Shown: positions 1 to 9,022 of the stretch, piece by piece | Layout of the letters: each line of letters begins with the position of its first letter | Numbering within the stretch: the stretch's first letter is position 1 | From: Hyphomicrobiales bacterium | GTDB taxonomy: Bacteria; Pseudomonadota; Alphaproteobacteria; Rhizobiales; Rhizobiaceae | Assembly (NCBI GenBank): GCA_900466575.1 | Contig: UBMP01000005.1 | Coordinates: 1-64,000 of the forward strand | Reading direction: 5' to 3' | DNA length: 64,000 nt | Position numbers and translations under genes: made by a program | The notes under the pieces: generated by a model | What the model was told of the DNA's origin: nothing | The model's database searches: none | Seen by the model: only the letters and a program-made list of their open reading frames with translations

Positions 1-555
1 GGTCGCGGCTTCGCGGTCGTCGCCTCGGAAGTCCGCAAGCTCGCCGAACGCAGCCAGCAGGCCGCTGCTGAAATCTCCGGCCTTTCGGGTGAAACGGTGA
101 AGGTCGCGACAGACGCCGGCGAAATGCTCGCGAAGCTGGTTCCGGATATCCGCAAGACCGCGGAACTGGTTGCCGAAATCTCGGCTGCCTGCCGCGAACA
201 AGATATCGGCGCCAGCCAGATCAACGAAGCGATCCAGCAGCTCGACAAGGTGACGCAGCAGAACGCGGGCGCATCGGAAGAGATGTCGGCAACGTCTGAA
301 GAACTCGCAGCCCAGGCCGAGGAACTCCAGGCCTCCATCGCCTTCTTCCGCGTCGACATGGCGGGCCAGGCACGTCAGATGAGCCCGGTGCAGCACCTCC
401 AGGCAACGGCCGCGAAGATGGCCGCTCCAGCCGCAAAGCGGCCGGCGCAAAAGGCGGCATCGCCCAAGGCTCCGGCCAAGGGCAAAGGCTTTTCCATCGA
501 CATGAATATGGGCGGGCCTGACAGCGACGACGACGATTTCCGTCAGAGCGCGTAA
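1..555 (+). CDS. Methyl-accepting chemotaxis protein, C-terminal part (5' end outside window)
   Basis: The reading frame is open from base 1 and ends at the TAA at 553-555; only the last 184 residues are inside the window. They cover the end of the conserved chemoreceptor hairpin tip ([18 protein letters not shown]), the descending methylation helix and its Gln/Glu-rich adaptation stretch, then an Ala/Lys/Pro-rich linker and an acidic tail ([10 protein letters not shown]). The product should signal to a CheA/CheW array. The signalling part is almost identical to those of the next two genes, and the tail motif recurs in all three, so these are tandem paralogues. Ligand-binding and membrane regions cannot be judged because the N-terminus is missing. 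Confidence 0.93.
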   Translation, partial: GRGFAVVASEVRKLAERSQQAAAEISGLSGETVKVATDAGEMLAKLVPDIRKTAELVAEISAACREQDIGASQINEAIQQLDKVTQQNAGASEEMSATSEELAAQAEELQASIAFFRVDMAGQARQMSPVQHLQATAAKMAAPAAKRPAQKAASPKAPAKGKGFSIDMNMGGPDSDDDDFRQSA

Positions 556-578
556 TCGCCTCGACGACACCTCTCTCG

Positions 579-603
579 GCACCGGCGGAGCCACCGCCGG
601 TGC
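579..603 (+). other. GC-rich intercistronic hairpin
   Basis: Perfect 10-bp inverted repeat (579-588 with 594-603) around a 5-base loop, 23 bases after the stop of the first chemoreceptor gene. No T-run follows, so it looks more like an mRNA-stability or processing element, or a weak terminator, than a classical intrinsic terminator. Confidence 0.5.
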
Positions 604-697
604 TGGAGCCGAAAGAACGAAAGCGAGAATGACGCTGATCGATACTGATTCAGTCAGTCAATGAAACAGGGATGAGCAGAACTTTGGGGGTATGCAG

Positions 698-2614
698 ATG
701 TCCATTTTTACAAACATGAAGAAATCATCACACAGCCAAACGGCGATTGACGAGATCAAGCGTCTGACGGCTGCATTGAACGACGGCGACATTTCCGGCC
801 GCGCCAATCTTGCAGGCGCCACGGGGGGCGCCCGCGAGGTTCTGGACGCCGTGAACGGGTTGCTCGAAGCGGCCTTGCTACCGGTCAACAACCTGGGCCA
901 GTCCATTGCACACATGTCTGCGGAACATGAACGTGGCGATATCGACGTGACAATCCCGGCCGGGAACTTCAACGGAAACTTTGCAGTGATGGCCAAGGGC
1001 GTCAACGACATGGTTGCCGGCCATATCGCCGTGAAGAAGAAGGCCATGGCCTGTGTCAAGGAATTCAGCGAAGGCAATTTTGACGCGCCGCTCGAACAGT
1101 TCCCCGGCAAGAAGGCCTTCATCAACGAGACGATCGAGACGTTGCGCGGCAATCTCCGCGGCCTCATCGCCGAAATGAACAAGATGTCCGCGGAGCATGA
1201 CAAGGGCGACATCGACGTCTTCGTGCCCGCCGATCGCTTCAAGGGCGACTTCGGCGCGATGGCCAGAGGCATCAACGACATGGTCGCCGGGCACATCGCC
1301 GTCAAGAAGAAGGCCATGGCCTGTGTGAAGGCTTTTGGCGAAGGCAATTTCGACGCGCCGCTCGAACAGTTCCCGGGCAAGAAGGCGTTCATCAACGAGA
1401 CGATCGAAACGCTGCGCGGCAACTTCCGCGCCATCATCGCGGAACTTCAGCGCCTGATCGCGGCATCGACCGAGGGCAAGCTGAGCGAGCGCGGCGCCGC
1501 CAACCAGTTCGTCGGCGATTTTGCCAAGCTGGTCTCCGGTATCAACGGCATGCTTGATGCTATCATTCTGCCGATCGCGGAAGGTAACCGCGTCCTTGAA
1601 CTGGTGAGCGACGGCGATCTCAGACAATATGTCGAGATCGATTGCGAAGGCGATCACGAGAAGATGAAGGACGCGATCAATACACTCGTTCAGAATCTCT
1701 CGAACGTCGCCGTCGGCATTGCCAGCGCAGCTGATCAGGTGGCCGCCGGCAGCCAGCAGCTCTCCTCCGCAGCCGAGCAGCTGTCCGGAGGCGTGAGCGA
1801 ACAGGCAGCCTCCGGTGAAGAAGCTTCGGCCTCGATGGAAGAGATGGCGGCCAACATCAAGCAGAACGCCGACAATGCCGCCCAGACGGAAAAGATCGCC
1901 CGCCAGTCGGCCAAGGACGCGGAAACATCCGGTCACGCGGTCGATCGGGCTGTCGGCGCGATGCGCACGATTGCCGAGAAGATCTCCATCGTCCAGGAAA
2001 TCGCTCGCCAGACCGACCTTCTTGCGCTCAACGCCGCTGTCGAAGCAGCGCGCGCCGGCGAGCATGGTCGCGGCTTCGCGGTCGTCGCCTCTGAAGTCCG
2101 CAAACTTGCCGAACGCAGCCAGCAGGCCGCCGCGGAAATCTCCGGCCTCTCCGGTGAAACGGTGAAGGTTGCAACGGAAGCCGGCGAGATGCTCTCGAAG
2201 CTGGTCCCCGATATCCGCAAGACCGCGGAACTGGTTGCCGAAATCTCGGCGGCCTGCCGCGAGCAGGATATCGGCGCTTCGCAGATCAACGAGGCGATCC
2301 AGCAGCTCGACAAGGTGACGCAGCAGAACGCCAGTGCATCGGACGAGATGTCGGCCACATCGGAAGAACTCGCCGCCCAGGCGGAAGAACTTCAGGCCTC
2401 CATCGCCTTCTTCCGTGTGGAAGCGGTCGCTGAAAGCAATCCGGTCAAGACGTTGCAGGCAACGGCGGCCAAGATGGCTGCGAAAGCCCCCAAAGCGGCG
2501 GCCAAGCCTCCTTTGCGAGCGCAACCGGCCCCGGCGAAGAAGAGAGGTTTCAAACTCGACATGGAAACCGGCGGTCCTGACGGCGACGACGACCATTTCC
2601 ATCAAGCCGGCTGA
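698..2614 (+). CDS. Soluble poly-HAMP methyl-accepting chemotaxis protein
   Basis: A chemoreceptor of 638 residues with no hydrophobic segment, so predicted cytoplasmic. The first ~335 residues are HAMP-like modules, including two copies of a 90-residue unit (about 72-161 and 162-251) containing [15 protein letters not shown] and [20 protein letters not shown]. The rest is the MCP signalling domain with tip motif [21 protein letters not shown]. An Ala/Lys/Pro linker and the acidic tail [10 protein letters not shown] close the protein. I chose ATG 698 rather than ATG 692 because the GGGGG ribosome site at 686-690 is seven bases from 698 and only one from 692. No separate sensor domain is visible; it may sense an internal state or relay from partner receptors. 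Confidence 0.9.
   Translation: MSIFTNMKKSSHSQTAIDEIKRLTAALNDGDISGRANLAGATGGAREVLDAVNGLLEAALLPVNNLGQSIAHMSAEHERGDIDVTIPAGNFNGNFAVMAKGVNDMVAGHIAVKKKAMACVKEFSEGNFDAPLEQFPGKKAFINETIETLRGNLRGLIAEMNKMSAEHDKGDIDVFVPADRFKGDFGAMARGINDMVAGHIAVKKKAMACVKAFGEGNFDAPLEQFPGKKAFINETIETLRGNFRAIIAELQRLIAASTEGKLSERGAANQFVGDFAKLVSGINGMLDAIILPIAEGNRVLELVSDGDLRQYVEIDCEGDHEKMKDAINTLVQNLSNVAVGIASAADQVAAGSQQLSSAAEQLSGGVSEQAASGEEASASMEEMAANIKQNADNAAQTEKIARQSAKDAETSGHAVDRAVGAMRTIAEKISIVQEIARQTDLLALNAAVEAARAGEHGRGFAVVASEVRKLAERSQQAAAEISGLSGETVKVATEAGEMLSKLVPDIRKTAELVAEISAACREQDIGASQINEAIQQLDKVTQQNASASDEMSATSEELAAQAEELQASIAFFRVEAVAESNPVKTLQATAAKMAAKAPKAAAKPPLRAQPAPAKKRGFKLDMETGGPDGDDDHFHQAG
911..1450 (+). repeat. In-frame tandem duplication of a HAMP-containing unit
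   Basis: Two consecutive 270-bp units (911-1180 and 1181-1450) encode closely matching 90-residue segments of the soluble chemoreceptor. The match is strongest over [14 protein letters not shown] and [15 protein letters not shown]; divergence is concentrated in the first ~35 residues of each unit. Confidence 0.8.
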
Positions 2615-2628
2615 CGGCTCAGAGCAAA

Positions 2629-2678
2629 CGGCGCGCGATGAGCGCGCGCCGCAGATACCGGGGAGTGGGGTCCCCGGT
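2629..2678 (+). other. Two consecutive GC-rich hairpins
   Basis: A 9-bp stem (2629-2637 with 2643-2651) and an 8-bp stem (2657-2664 with 2671-2678) follow the soluble chemoreceptor gene. Neither has a T-tract. They resemble the hairpins at 579-603 and 5145-5175 and may set relative expression along the chemotaxis operon. Confidence 0.45.
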
Positions 2679-2708
2679 GTCATGAAACGGGAAACCGGGT
2701 CGCGGACG

Positions 2709-2786
2709 AGTGAGTGTATCGGTCTTCGCGAAAAAGATGACAAAGGGCCTCGAAAGGCCAGGTTTCAATAACGCTATACACTCACT
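2709..2786 (+). promoter_or_regulatory. Long inverted repeat next to the ribosome site of the third chemoreceptor gene
   Basis: The 11-bp arms 2709-2719 and 2776-2786 are perfect complements and enclose a smaller GGCCT/AGGCC hairpin near 2746-2759. The right arm ends right before the GGGGTGA ribosome site (2787-2793) of the gene starting at 2799. The structure could affect translation of that gene; this is inferred from position only. Confidence 0.45.
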
Positions 2787-2798
2787 GGGGTGACTAAG

Positions 2799-4640
2799 AT
2801 GCGCTTTACTATCAAACTCAAGCTCGCACTTGCATTCGGGCTCATGATTTTGCTGTCTGCGGGCATGTCTACGCTGGCAATTATCAAACTTTCCTCGCTG
2901 AACTCCGCGATCAGCCTCATTGTTGACGGGCCTGCAGCGAATCTTCGCAACTCGGGCGATCTGGCCACCGCTGTACTCAACGCCATTCGGATGGAAAAGA
3001 ACGTCGTTATCAGCACGGATAGCCAAGCTATCGCGGGCTTTGTGGATCAGGTTAAGGCAAACCGGGAGAAGGCTCTCCAGTTCGCCGATCAAATCAAGAA
3101 GCGCACGAAAAATTCGGCCGTCATCGACAGAATGAAGGACTACGACGAAGCCTACAATAAGTGGGCACCGCTCGATGACCAGATCCTGAAGTGGGGGATT
3201 GAGAACACCAGCGAAAGCAATCGTCAGGCCGGTGAAATGTCCATGGGAGAGGCCCGCAAGGTATCCAATGACATGCTCAAGGCTCTCTCGGCAGCAAACG
3301 ATGCAATCGTTGCCGATCTGAATGAAACCAACAGTTCGACAGACCAGGAATACGCCAATTCGCGAAACATCCTGATTAGTGCGGTTGCAGCAATGCTGCT
3401 CCTGTCCGTCGGCATCGCGCTCTGGATCGCCCTGGGCATCAATTCGGGCCTCAAGAAAATCCAGGCCGTTGCTGAAGCCGTCTCGATCGGCGACCTGAAC
3501 CAGGACGTCCAGATCAAGACCAACGACGAAATCAAGGACCTGGTCGACACGATCAACATCATGACCGGTAACCTGCGCAACACCGCCCGCGTTGCCGACC
3601 AGATCGCCAATGGCGACCTGACAGTCACACCGAAGCCGATGTCCGACAAGGATACGCTGGGCATGTCGCTGCAGTCGATGGTCGAGCGTCTTCGCGGCGT
3701 CGTCGGCGATGCGCTTGCCGCAGCCGATAACGTCTCCTCAGGCAGCCAGCAGCTGTCTTCGGGTTCGGAACAGCTCTCGCAGGGCGCCACCGAACAGGCC
3801 TCCTCTGCCGAAGAAGCCTCCGCTTCGATGGAAGAAATGGCCGCCAACATCAAGCAGAACGCCGACAACGCAGCCCAGACGGAAAAGATCGCCCGTCAGT
3901 CTTCCAAGGATGCGGAAGCCTCCGGCGAGGCCGTGAACAAGGCCGTCAACGCCATGCGCACGATTGCCGAGAAGATCTCGATCGTCCAGGAAATCGCCCG
4001 CCAGACCGACCTTCTCGCGCTGAACGCCGCTGTGGAAGCAGCACGTGCCGGCGAACATGGTCGCGGCTTCGCGGTCGTGGCGTCGGAAGTCCGCAAGCTC
4101 GCCGAACGCAGCCAGTTGGCTGCCGCCGAAATCTCCGGTCTCTCGGGTGAAACCGTGAAGGTCGCCACGGAAGCCGGCGAAATGCTCTCGAAGCTTGTCC
4201 CCGACATCCGCAAGACGGCGGAACTGGTTGCCGAAATCTCGGCTGCCTGCCGCGAGCAGGATATCGGTGCAAGCCAGATCAACGAAGCGATCCAGCAGCT
4301 CGACAAGGTGACACAGCAGAATGCCGGCGCATCGGAAGAGATGTCGGCAACATCGGAAGAACTCGCAGCACAGGCTGAAGAACTCCAGGCCTCCATCGCC
4401 TTCTTCCGGGTTGATGAGGCGGGCGGCAAGAAGAGCGTGTCGCATCACTCGATGGCGCATCACGCCGTGCACAAGCCGGCACCGTCCCTCAAGGCAAAGG
4501 TGGCCGCCAAGGCGGCGCCCAAGAAGGCTGCAGCAGATAACAGTGTCGCTGCCCAGCAGGCCCGTGCGAAGGGCTTTGCGCTCGACATGTCGATGGGCGG
4601 CCCGGACAGCGACGACCACGACTTCAAGGAGAGCGCATAA
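2799..4640 (+). CDS. Transmembrane methyl-accepting chemotaxis protein (four-helix-bundle sensor)
   Basis: A 613-residue chemoreceptor of classical layout: short cytoplasmic start, TM1 (about 6-28), a ~160-residue helical periplasmic domain of the 4HB_MCP kind, TM2 (about 190-212), HAMP, then the MCP signalling hairpin. Its tip and adaptation helices are nearly identical to those of the two upstream receptors. It ends with an Ala/Lys/His-rich linker and the tail [13 protein letters not shown] 2799 fits the GGGGTGA ribosome site better than the in-frame GTG at 2790. cheW follows directly: TAA 4638-4640 abuts ATG 4641. The ligand cannot be inferred; four-helix-bundle sensors bind amino acids, organic acids or aromatics in different bacteria. 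Confidence 0.93.
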   Translation: MRFTIKLKLALAFGLMILLSAGMSTLAIIKLSSLNSAISLIVDGPAANLRNSGDLATAVLNAIRMEKNVVISTDSQAIAGFVDQVKANREKALQFADQIKKRTKNSAVIDRMKDYDEAYNKWAPLDDQILKWGIENTSESNRQAGEMSMGEARKVSNDMLKALSAANDAIVADLNETNSSTDQEYANSRNILISAVAAMLLLSVGIALWIALGINSGLKKIQAVAEAVSIGDLNQDVQIKTNDEIKDLVDTINIMTGNLRNTARVADQIANGDLTVTPKPMSDKDTLGMSLQSMVERLRGVVGDALAAADNVSSGSQQLSSGSEQLSQGATEQASSAEEASASMEEMAANIKQNADNAAQTEKIARQSSKDAEASGEAVNKAVNAMRTIAEKISIVQEIARQTDLLALNAAVEAARAGEHGRGFAVVASEVRKLAERSQLAAAEISGLSGETVKVATEAGEMLSKLVPDIRKTAELVAEISAACREQDIGASQINEAIQQLDKVTQQNAGASEEMSATSEELAAQAEELQASIAFFRVDEAGGKKSVSHHSMAHHAVHKPAPSLKAKVAAKAAPKKAAADNSVAAQQARAKGFALDMSMGGPDSDDHDFKESA

Positions 4641-5132
4641 ATGGCTACGAACGCTTCTGAATCGCAATACGTGACATTCGGCCTGGACGACGAGTGCTTT
4701 GCCGTGCCGGTCGAAGTGGTCAGGGAAATCCTTGACTATGAGGATGTATTCCGCATCCCGCACGGTCCTGACTATCTGCTCGGACTGCGTGACGTTCGCG
4801 GTCAGGGCGTTCCGGTTATCGACCTGCGGCTGCGGCTCGGCATGTCGGGCATGGCGAAAACGACGCATACACGCGTTCTCGTCATCGACGTGCCGATCGG
4901 AGGCCGCCTCCTGACACTCGGCCTCGTTGCCGATCGTGTCTTCGAAGTCGCTTCCTTCCAGAATGATGCCGTCGAGGGCGCACCCGATATCGGGGTGCGC
5001 TGGTCGTCCGAATATATTTCGGGCGTCGTACGCCGCAATGGCGGCTTTGTCGTGATCATCGACCTGGGGCGGCTCTTTACGGGGGCGGATGTCTCTTCAC
5101 TGATGGCAGGGCCGCAAGCCAAATCTGCCTGA
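4641..5132 (+). CDS. cheW: Chemotaxis coupling protein CheW
   Basis: A 163-residue single-domain CheW that would link receptors to the kinase CheA; no cheA lies in the window. Recognisable elements are the opening strand YVTFGLDDECFAVPVE, the conserved GLRDVRGQGVPVIDLR segment, and a late strand GGFVVIIDLGRLF. It starts immediately after the stop of the preceding receptor gene, so the two are probably coupled in translation. Length and motif order match the family. About 120 bases with a hairpin separate it from cheR. Confidence 0.95.
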   Translation: MATNASESQYVTFGLDDECFAVPVEVVREILDYEDVFRIPHGPDYLLGLRDVRGQGVPVIDLRLRLGMSGMAKTTHTRVLVIDVPIGGRLLTLGLVADRVFEVASFQNDAVEGAPDIGVRWSSEYISGVVRRNGGFVVIIDLGRLFTGADVSSLMAGPQAKSA

Positions 5133-5144
5133 TCGATATCCAAG

Positions 5145-5175
5145 GAGCGGCGGCGACCGATAAAGGCCGCCGCTC
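5145..5175 (+). other. Hairpin between cheW and cheR
   Basis: Stem 5145-5153 with 5167-5175 (GAGCGGCGG paired with CCGCCGCTC), extendable by one pair inward, around a ~11-13 base loop. There is no T-run. It sits just after cheW and may limit read-through into cheR/cheB or protect the upstream transcript. Confidence 0.45.
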
Positions 5176-5252
5176 ATGAAGCCCCTGTCGGAAACGCGGG
5201 TGTGTGAGCCGGCTCTCAGTGGCCAGCATCCTGAAACTGAAAGAGTTCTAGA

Positions 5253-6104
5253 GTGTCAGTAGCGGAAGCAAGATATCAAGTTGATACAGGGATCAGTCCG
5301 AAGAACTTCGAACGGTTATCTCGCTATATCTACGACTACAGCGGCATCAAGATGCCGCCTTCCAAGAAGACAATGCTCGAGGGTCGTCTGCGGCGTCGGC
5401 TGCGGGCGACGGACATCGAGACGTTCGACGATTATTGCGAATATCTTTTCAAGCATGGTGGTCTGGAGCGTGAAGCGATCCATCTGATGGACGCCGTGAC
5501 GACCAACAAGACCGACTTCTTCCGTGAGCCGAAGCACTTCGAGCATATGGTCGACAAGGGGTTGCCAACCCTCATCTCTGAGGGATTTCGCCGTCTGCGG
5601 ATTTGGAGCGCTGCGGCGTCGATCGGCGCCGAGGCCTATACGATCGCCATGGTGATGGAAGAATTCCTGAGAACGCACAATTCCCTCGACTATTCCATTC
5701 TGGCCACCGACCTTTCGACCGAAGTGCTGAAGATCGCACGGCGTGGCGTCTATCCGCGAAGCATGATCACGCCGGTCGATCAGTCGCTGCGCAAGCGCTA
5801 CGTCATGGAAGCCCGCGATCCGGAGCGTGATGAGGTTCGCATCCACCCCAAGCTTCGCATGAAGGTGGGCTTTGCGAGGCTTAACCTGATGGACGAGAAA
5901 TACGAGGTGGGAGACAAGACCCATATTGTCTTCTGCCGCAACGTGTTGATCTACTTCGACAAGCCAACCCAGCAGAAGGTGCTCCGGCGCCTTTGCGACA
6001 ATCTGGTTTCCGGTGGCTTTCTCTATGTTGGGCATTCCGAAACGATCACCGGACTCGATCTGCCGGTGAAGCAAGTCGCAAACACGGTCTTCAGGAGGGT
6101 CTGA
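5253..6104 (+). CDS. cheR: Chemotaxis protein methyltransferase CheR
   Basis: A 283-residue S-adenosylmethionine-dependent glutamate methyltransferase that would methylate the receptors above. The N-terminal helical domain (1-85) is followed by the methyltransferase fold with NKTDFFRE (85-92), a SAM-binding segment at 117-130 and [10 protein letters not shown] in the C-terminal half. The start is GTG 5253. The SAM loop reads [16 protein letters not shown], whereas E. coli CheR has WSAAASTGEEPYSIAM: Thr to Ile and EEP to AEA. The fold seems intact, so I expect an active enzyme, but the loop deserves comparison with rhizobial homologues. cheB follows after five bases. Confidence 0.94.
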   Translation: MSVAEARYQVDTGISPKNFERLSRYIYDYSGIKMPPSKKTMLEGRLRRRLRATDIETFDDYCEYLFKHGGLEREAIHLMDAVTTNKTDFFREPKHFEHMVDKGLPTLISEGFRRLRIWSAAASIGAEAYTIAMVMEEFLRTHNSLDYSILATDLSTEVLKIARRGVYPRSMITPVDQSLRKRYVMEARDPERDEVRIHPKLRMKVGFARLNLMDEKYEVGDKTHIVFCRNVLIYFDKPTQQKVLRRLCDNLVSGGFLYVGHSETITGLDLPVKQVANTVFRRV

Positions 6105-6109
6105 CCGCT

Positions 6110-7207
6110 ATGGCAGAGAAGAAAATCCGCGTCCTTATCGTCGATGACTCCGCCAGCGTCAGGCAGGCGCTTGCCAAGGTGCTGACAGAAGAAGGCGATA
6201 TCGAAATCATCGGTGCGGCCGGGGATCCCTTCATGGCGGCCAAGAAGCTGCAGGAGGACGTGCCGGACGTCATTACGCTCGATGTCGAAATGCCGAAGAT
6301 GGACGGTATCACCTTTCTGCGCAAGCTGATGTCGCAGCATCCGATCCCGGTCGTCATGTGCTCCTCGCTGACGGAGTCTGGCTCCGAAACGCTGATGCAG
6401 GCGATGGAAGCCGGCGCGGTCGATGTGATCCTGAAGCCGAAGATCGCAGCAGCCGACTTTCTCGCCGAATCCGGTGCGCGGATCCGGCAGACAGTGCGCG
6501 CCGCAGCACAAGCCCGGTTGGGCGCCATGCGCAAGCGCTCCGTTGGCACAGGCTCATCCTCTCCTGGCCCTGCAGCGAAGCTGACGGCCGACGCAGTTCT
6601 CCCGCCGCCGACAGGCCGCGCCATGGCCAAGACGACCGAAATGGTGTGCTGCATCGGCGCCTCCACAGGCGGCACGGAAGCGTTGCGCGAACTGCTTGAG
6701 GTTCTGCCCGCCAATACGCCGGGCATCGTCATCGTTCAGCACATGCCGGAGAAGTTCACCGCTGCCTTTGCGAAGCGTCTGAACGGCCTGTGCGAGGTCG
6801 AGGTCAAGGAAGCGGAGAATGGCGATCCTGTCCTGCGCGGCCACGTCCTCATCGCCCCCGGCGACAAGCACATGCTGCTCGAGCGTCAAGGCGCGCGCTA
6901 TGTCGTCTCCGTACGCGACGGCCCGCTCGTTTCGCGCCACCGACCCTCCGTCGACGTGCTCTTCCGTTCAGCGGCCCGCTCGGCCGGCTCGAACGCCATG
7001 GGCGTCATCATGACCGGCATGGGTGACGACGGGGCACGCGGCATGCTGGAAATGCACCAGGCCGGCGCCTTCAACATTGCGCAGGACGAGGCAACCTCGG
7101 TCGTCTACGGCATGCCGAAGGAAGCCGTCGCCAAGGGGGGCGTCGACCGCATCGTGCCGCTGGAACAGATTGCACGCGAAATCCTGGCCGCCGACAAGCG
7201 CCGGTAA
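6110..7207 (+). CDS. cheB: Chemotaxis response regulator / protein-glutamate methylesterase CheB
   Basis: A 365-residue CheB that demethylates or deamidates receptors. The receiver domain has the acidic pair D12/D13, phospho-acceptor D58 in [12 protein letters not shown] and the conserved KPK. A Ser/Pro/Ala-rich linker leads to the methylesterase domain, whose triad is visible as S185 (GASTGG), H211 (VQHMP) and D307 (TGMGDDG). The start is ATG 6110, preceded by AGGAGGG at 6093-6099. It is the last gene of the chemotaxis operon, with an intrinsic terminator 15 bases downstream. Confidence 0.96.
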   Translation: MAEKKIRVLIVDDSASVRQALAKVLTEEGDIEIIGAAGDPFMAAKKLQEDVPDVITLDVEMPKMDGITFLRKLMSQHPIPVVMCSSLTESGSETLMQAMEAGAVDVILKPKIAAADFLAESGARIRQTVRAAAQARLGAMRKRSVGTGSSSPGPAAKLTADAVLPPPTGRAMAKTTEMVCCIGASTGGTEALRELLEVLPANTPGIVIVQHMPEKFTAAFAKRLNGLCEVEVKEAENGDPVLRGHVLIAPGDKHMLLERQGARYVVSVRDGPLVSRHRPSVDVLFRSAARSAGSNAMGVIMTGMGDDGARGMLEMHQAGAFNIAQDEATSVVYGMPKEAVAKGGVDRIVPLEQIAREILAADKRR

Positions 7208-7222
7208 CCGGAAGAACAGAAG

Positions 7223-7259
7223 CAAAGCGCCCGCCGGGTTCGTCCTGGCGGGCGCTTTG
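7223..7259 (+). terminator. Intrinsic terminator after cheB
   Basis: Perfect 13-bp stem (7223-7235 with 7247-7259) around an 11-base loop, with CTTTG/CAAAG outer pairs giving short A and T runs at the flanks. It lies between the convergent cheB and peroxiredoxin genes, so it could serve both strands. Confidence 0.8.
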
Positions 7260-7276
7260 TCATTCGATTAGCCGTA

Positions 7277-7936
7277 TCAGGCGGTCGGCTGCTTCGTCTT
7301 GCGCAGATAGGGCAGAACCGTATCGAACGAGCCGAAACGGGCAATCGCATCCTCGTTGGAAACCGCTGCCGTGATGATCACGTCGTCGCCCTGATTCCAG
7401 TTGGCGGGCGTGGCCACCTGATGCTTGGCGGTGAGCTGGATGGAATCGATCGCCCGCAGGATTTCCGCGAAGTTGCGGCCCGTCGTCATCGGGTAAGTGA
7501 GGATCAGCTTGATCTTCTTGTCCGGACCGATGACGAAGACGGAGCGCACGGTCGCATTGTCGGCCGGCGTGCGGCCTTCCGAGGTTTCACCGGCACCGGC
7601 GGGCAGCATGTCATAAAGCTTGGCGACCTTGAGGTCCTTGTCGCCGATCAGCGGATATTCGACGTCGAAGCCGGTTGCAACGCGGATGTCGTTCTTCCAC
7701 TTGGCATGGCTTTCGACCGGATCGACCGAAATCCCGATGACCTTGACGCCGCGCTTGCGGAACTCGCCGTCCAGACCCGCCATCGCGCCAAGCTCGGTCG
7801 TGCAGACCGGCGTGAAGTTCTTCGGATGCGAAAACAGAACCGCCCAGCCGTCGCCGATCCAGTCGTGGAAATGAATGGTCCCCTGCGTCGTCTCCGCCGT
7901 AAAGTCGGGGGCGATGTCGTTAATGCGAAGGCTCAT
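7277..7936 (-). CDS. 1-Cys peroxiredoxin (Prx6 family)
   Basis: A 219-residue thiol peroxidase that reduces hydrogen peroxide and alkyl hydroperoxides. The peroxidatic cysteine is C45 in HPKNFTPVCTTELG, the usual Prx6-type pattern, and the long C-terminal region (PANWNQGDDVII) is characteristic of 1-Cys enzymes. No resolving cysteine is seen. Two adjacent ATG codons exist; the second (7936) has better spacing from GAGGAG. The upstream hydrolase stop codon overlaps this start, so the two genes are co-transcribed. Confidence 0.94.
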   Translation of the reverse strand: MSLRINDIAPDFTAETTQGTIHFHDWIGDGWAVLFSHPKNFTPVCTTELGAMAGLDGEFRKRGVKVIGISVDPVESHAKWKNDIRVATGFDVEYPLIGDKDLKVAKLYDMLPAGAGETSEGRTPADNATVRSVFVIGPDKKIKLILTYPMTTGRNFAEILRAIDSIQLTAKHQVATPANWNQGDDVIITAAVSNEDAIARFGSFDTVLPYLRKTKQPTA

Positions 7937-8595
7937 CATAAACTCCTCTTTTCGATGCAGTCGCTCTTGTCGGGCAACATGCGGAACGCAGCGTAATCTC
8001 TCAATGCATCATGGGACCGTGCCGCGATCTCGCGTCTGGGCGGAATCTTGTCCTGATGCTGAACTTTGGCCTGCAATTGCCGGAAAATTCCGTAACCACT
8101 GGTCCAGCGGCCATACCCACTCTCGATGTTTATATGGCCTGCCTGACCGAGAATGTGAACATCGCTTCCCCATTCAGCGGTTATTTCCGTCAAATTCTCG
8201 AACGGCATGTAGATATCGTTGAGGCTGCCGACAACCACAGACGCAAAAGGAAGCGCTCTCGTTTCGGGCGCATGAACGGCAACGAGGTTTTCGGAATGAA
8301 GCTTGCTGGTGATGCCGATGTCGCAGGGCGCTACCAGCATTGCGCCGCGCACATGACGCGCAGAGGAGCGCCGGGCAAGCGCTGCCGTGACATGGCAGCC
8401 GAGACTATGCGCGACAATGAAGGCCGGCCCTTGCGCCAGTTCCGCCTCGAGCCGCTCGACCCATTCCTCAAGACAGGGCCGGTCCCAGTTCGCCTGCTCC
8501 ACAACGCGGGAACCTTCCACATCGGAAACCCAATGGCGCTGCCAATGGCCATCGCCCGAACCGAAGAGACCGGGCACGATGAGTATCTTTTCCAT
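7936..8595 (-). CDS. RBBP9/YdeN-type alpha/beta hydrolase
   Basis: A protein of about 219 residues with the small serine-hydrolase fold. The first strand and oxyanion region read ILIVPGLFGSGDGHWQRHW. The nucleophile is S64 in AHSLGC, with a candidate Asp in GSLNDIYMPFE and His in GQAGHINIESGYG, as in the RBBP9/YdeN (DUF1234-like) family. The substrate is unknown. I favour the ATG at 8595 because the family starts close to this residue, although an in-frame ATG at 8616 is possible. The C-terminal ~30 residues after the final helix look like a loosely conserved extension. Its stop overlaps the start of the peroxiredoxin gene. Confidence 0.85.
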   Translation of the reverse strand: MEKILIVPGLFGSGDGHWQRHWVSDVEGSRVVEQANWDRPCLEEWVERLEAELAQGPAFIVAHSLGCHVTAALARRSSARHVRGAMLVAPCDIGITSKLHSENLVAVHAPETRALPFASVVVGSLNDIYMPFENLTEITAEWGSDVHILGQAGHINIESGYGRWTSGYGIFRQLQAKVQHQDKIPPRREIAARSHDALRDYAAFRMLPDKSDCIEKRSL

Positions 8596-8628
8596 CTGAA
8601 CGTCCCTGCCCGTCATATCTCGAGAATG

Positions 8629-8775
8629 TTAGGAGACGTGGCCGCCGGCCACCATGAAAATGACGAAACCGAAAGCGGCAGCGATGGCTGCCAGCTCCAC
8701 GATGCGCTGTGTCAATGTGATCGAAACGGAGGGCTTTCTCGCAAGATAGGCCGTCTTTTGTGTCCCGGTCGTCAT
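8629..8775 (-). CDS. Small single-pass membrane peptide, 48 residues
   Basis: ATG 8773-8775 is preceded by a good ribosome site (AAAGGTGAA), and the frame runs to TAA at 8629-8631. The product has a basic N-terminal half (about residues 1-25) and one hydrophobic segment (about 27-43, ELAAIAAAFGFVIFMV) and ends in GGHVS. It resembles the short single-span peptides common in rhizobial genomes, but I recognise no family. It precedes the hydrolase gene on the same strand by 33 bases and may share its transcript. Confidence 0.6.
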   Translation of the reverse strand: MTTGTQKTAYLARKPSVSITLTQRIVELAAIAAAFGFVIFMVAGGHVS

Positions 8776-9022
8776 GGCTTCACCTTTCTTCAAGCGATAC
8801 GCCGTTTATAATCCAGCTAAACGGTAGACTTAAGGAAAGCGATTGTTCGCCAAAGACGCGGGGAGGAAAATTTTTCTTCAGTTCATGCCTCAAGATCCCG
8901 CTCTGTCGATTACGGTGAGGCTGCCGAATTGCGTATGCGCAATGCCACAAATCGTTGTGTTGACAAACCTCCCAAGAGGTTCAAGAGTGCCCGCGCAGAC
9001 GGGCTGCGTGAGGGGGAAAATC

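Noticed and set aside
878-2743. Long minus-strand open frame of 621 codons across the soluble chemoreceptor
   Set aside because: It is the mirror of a GC-rich gene with clear MCP motifs on the plus strand; the antisense product shows no recognisable domain and no ribosome site.
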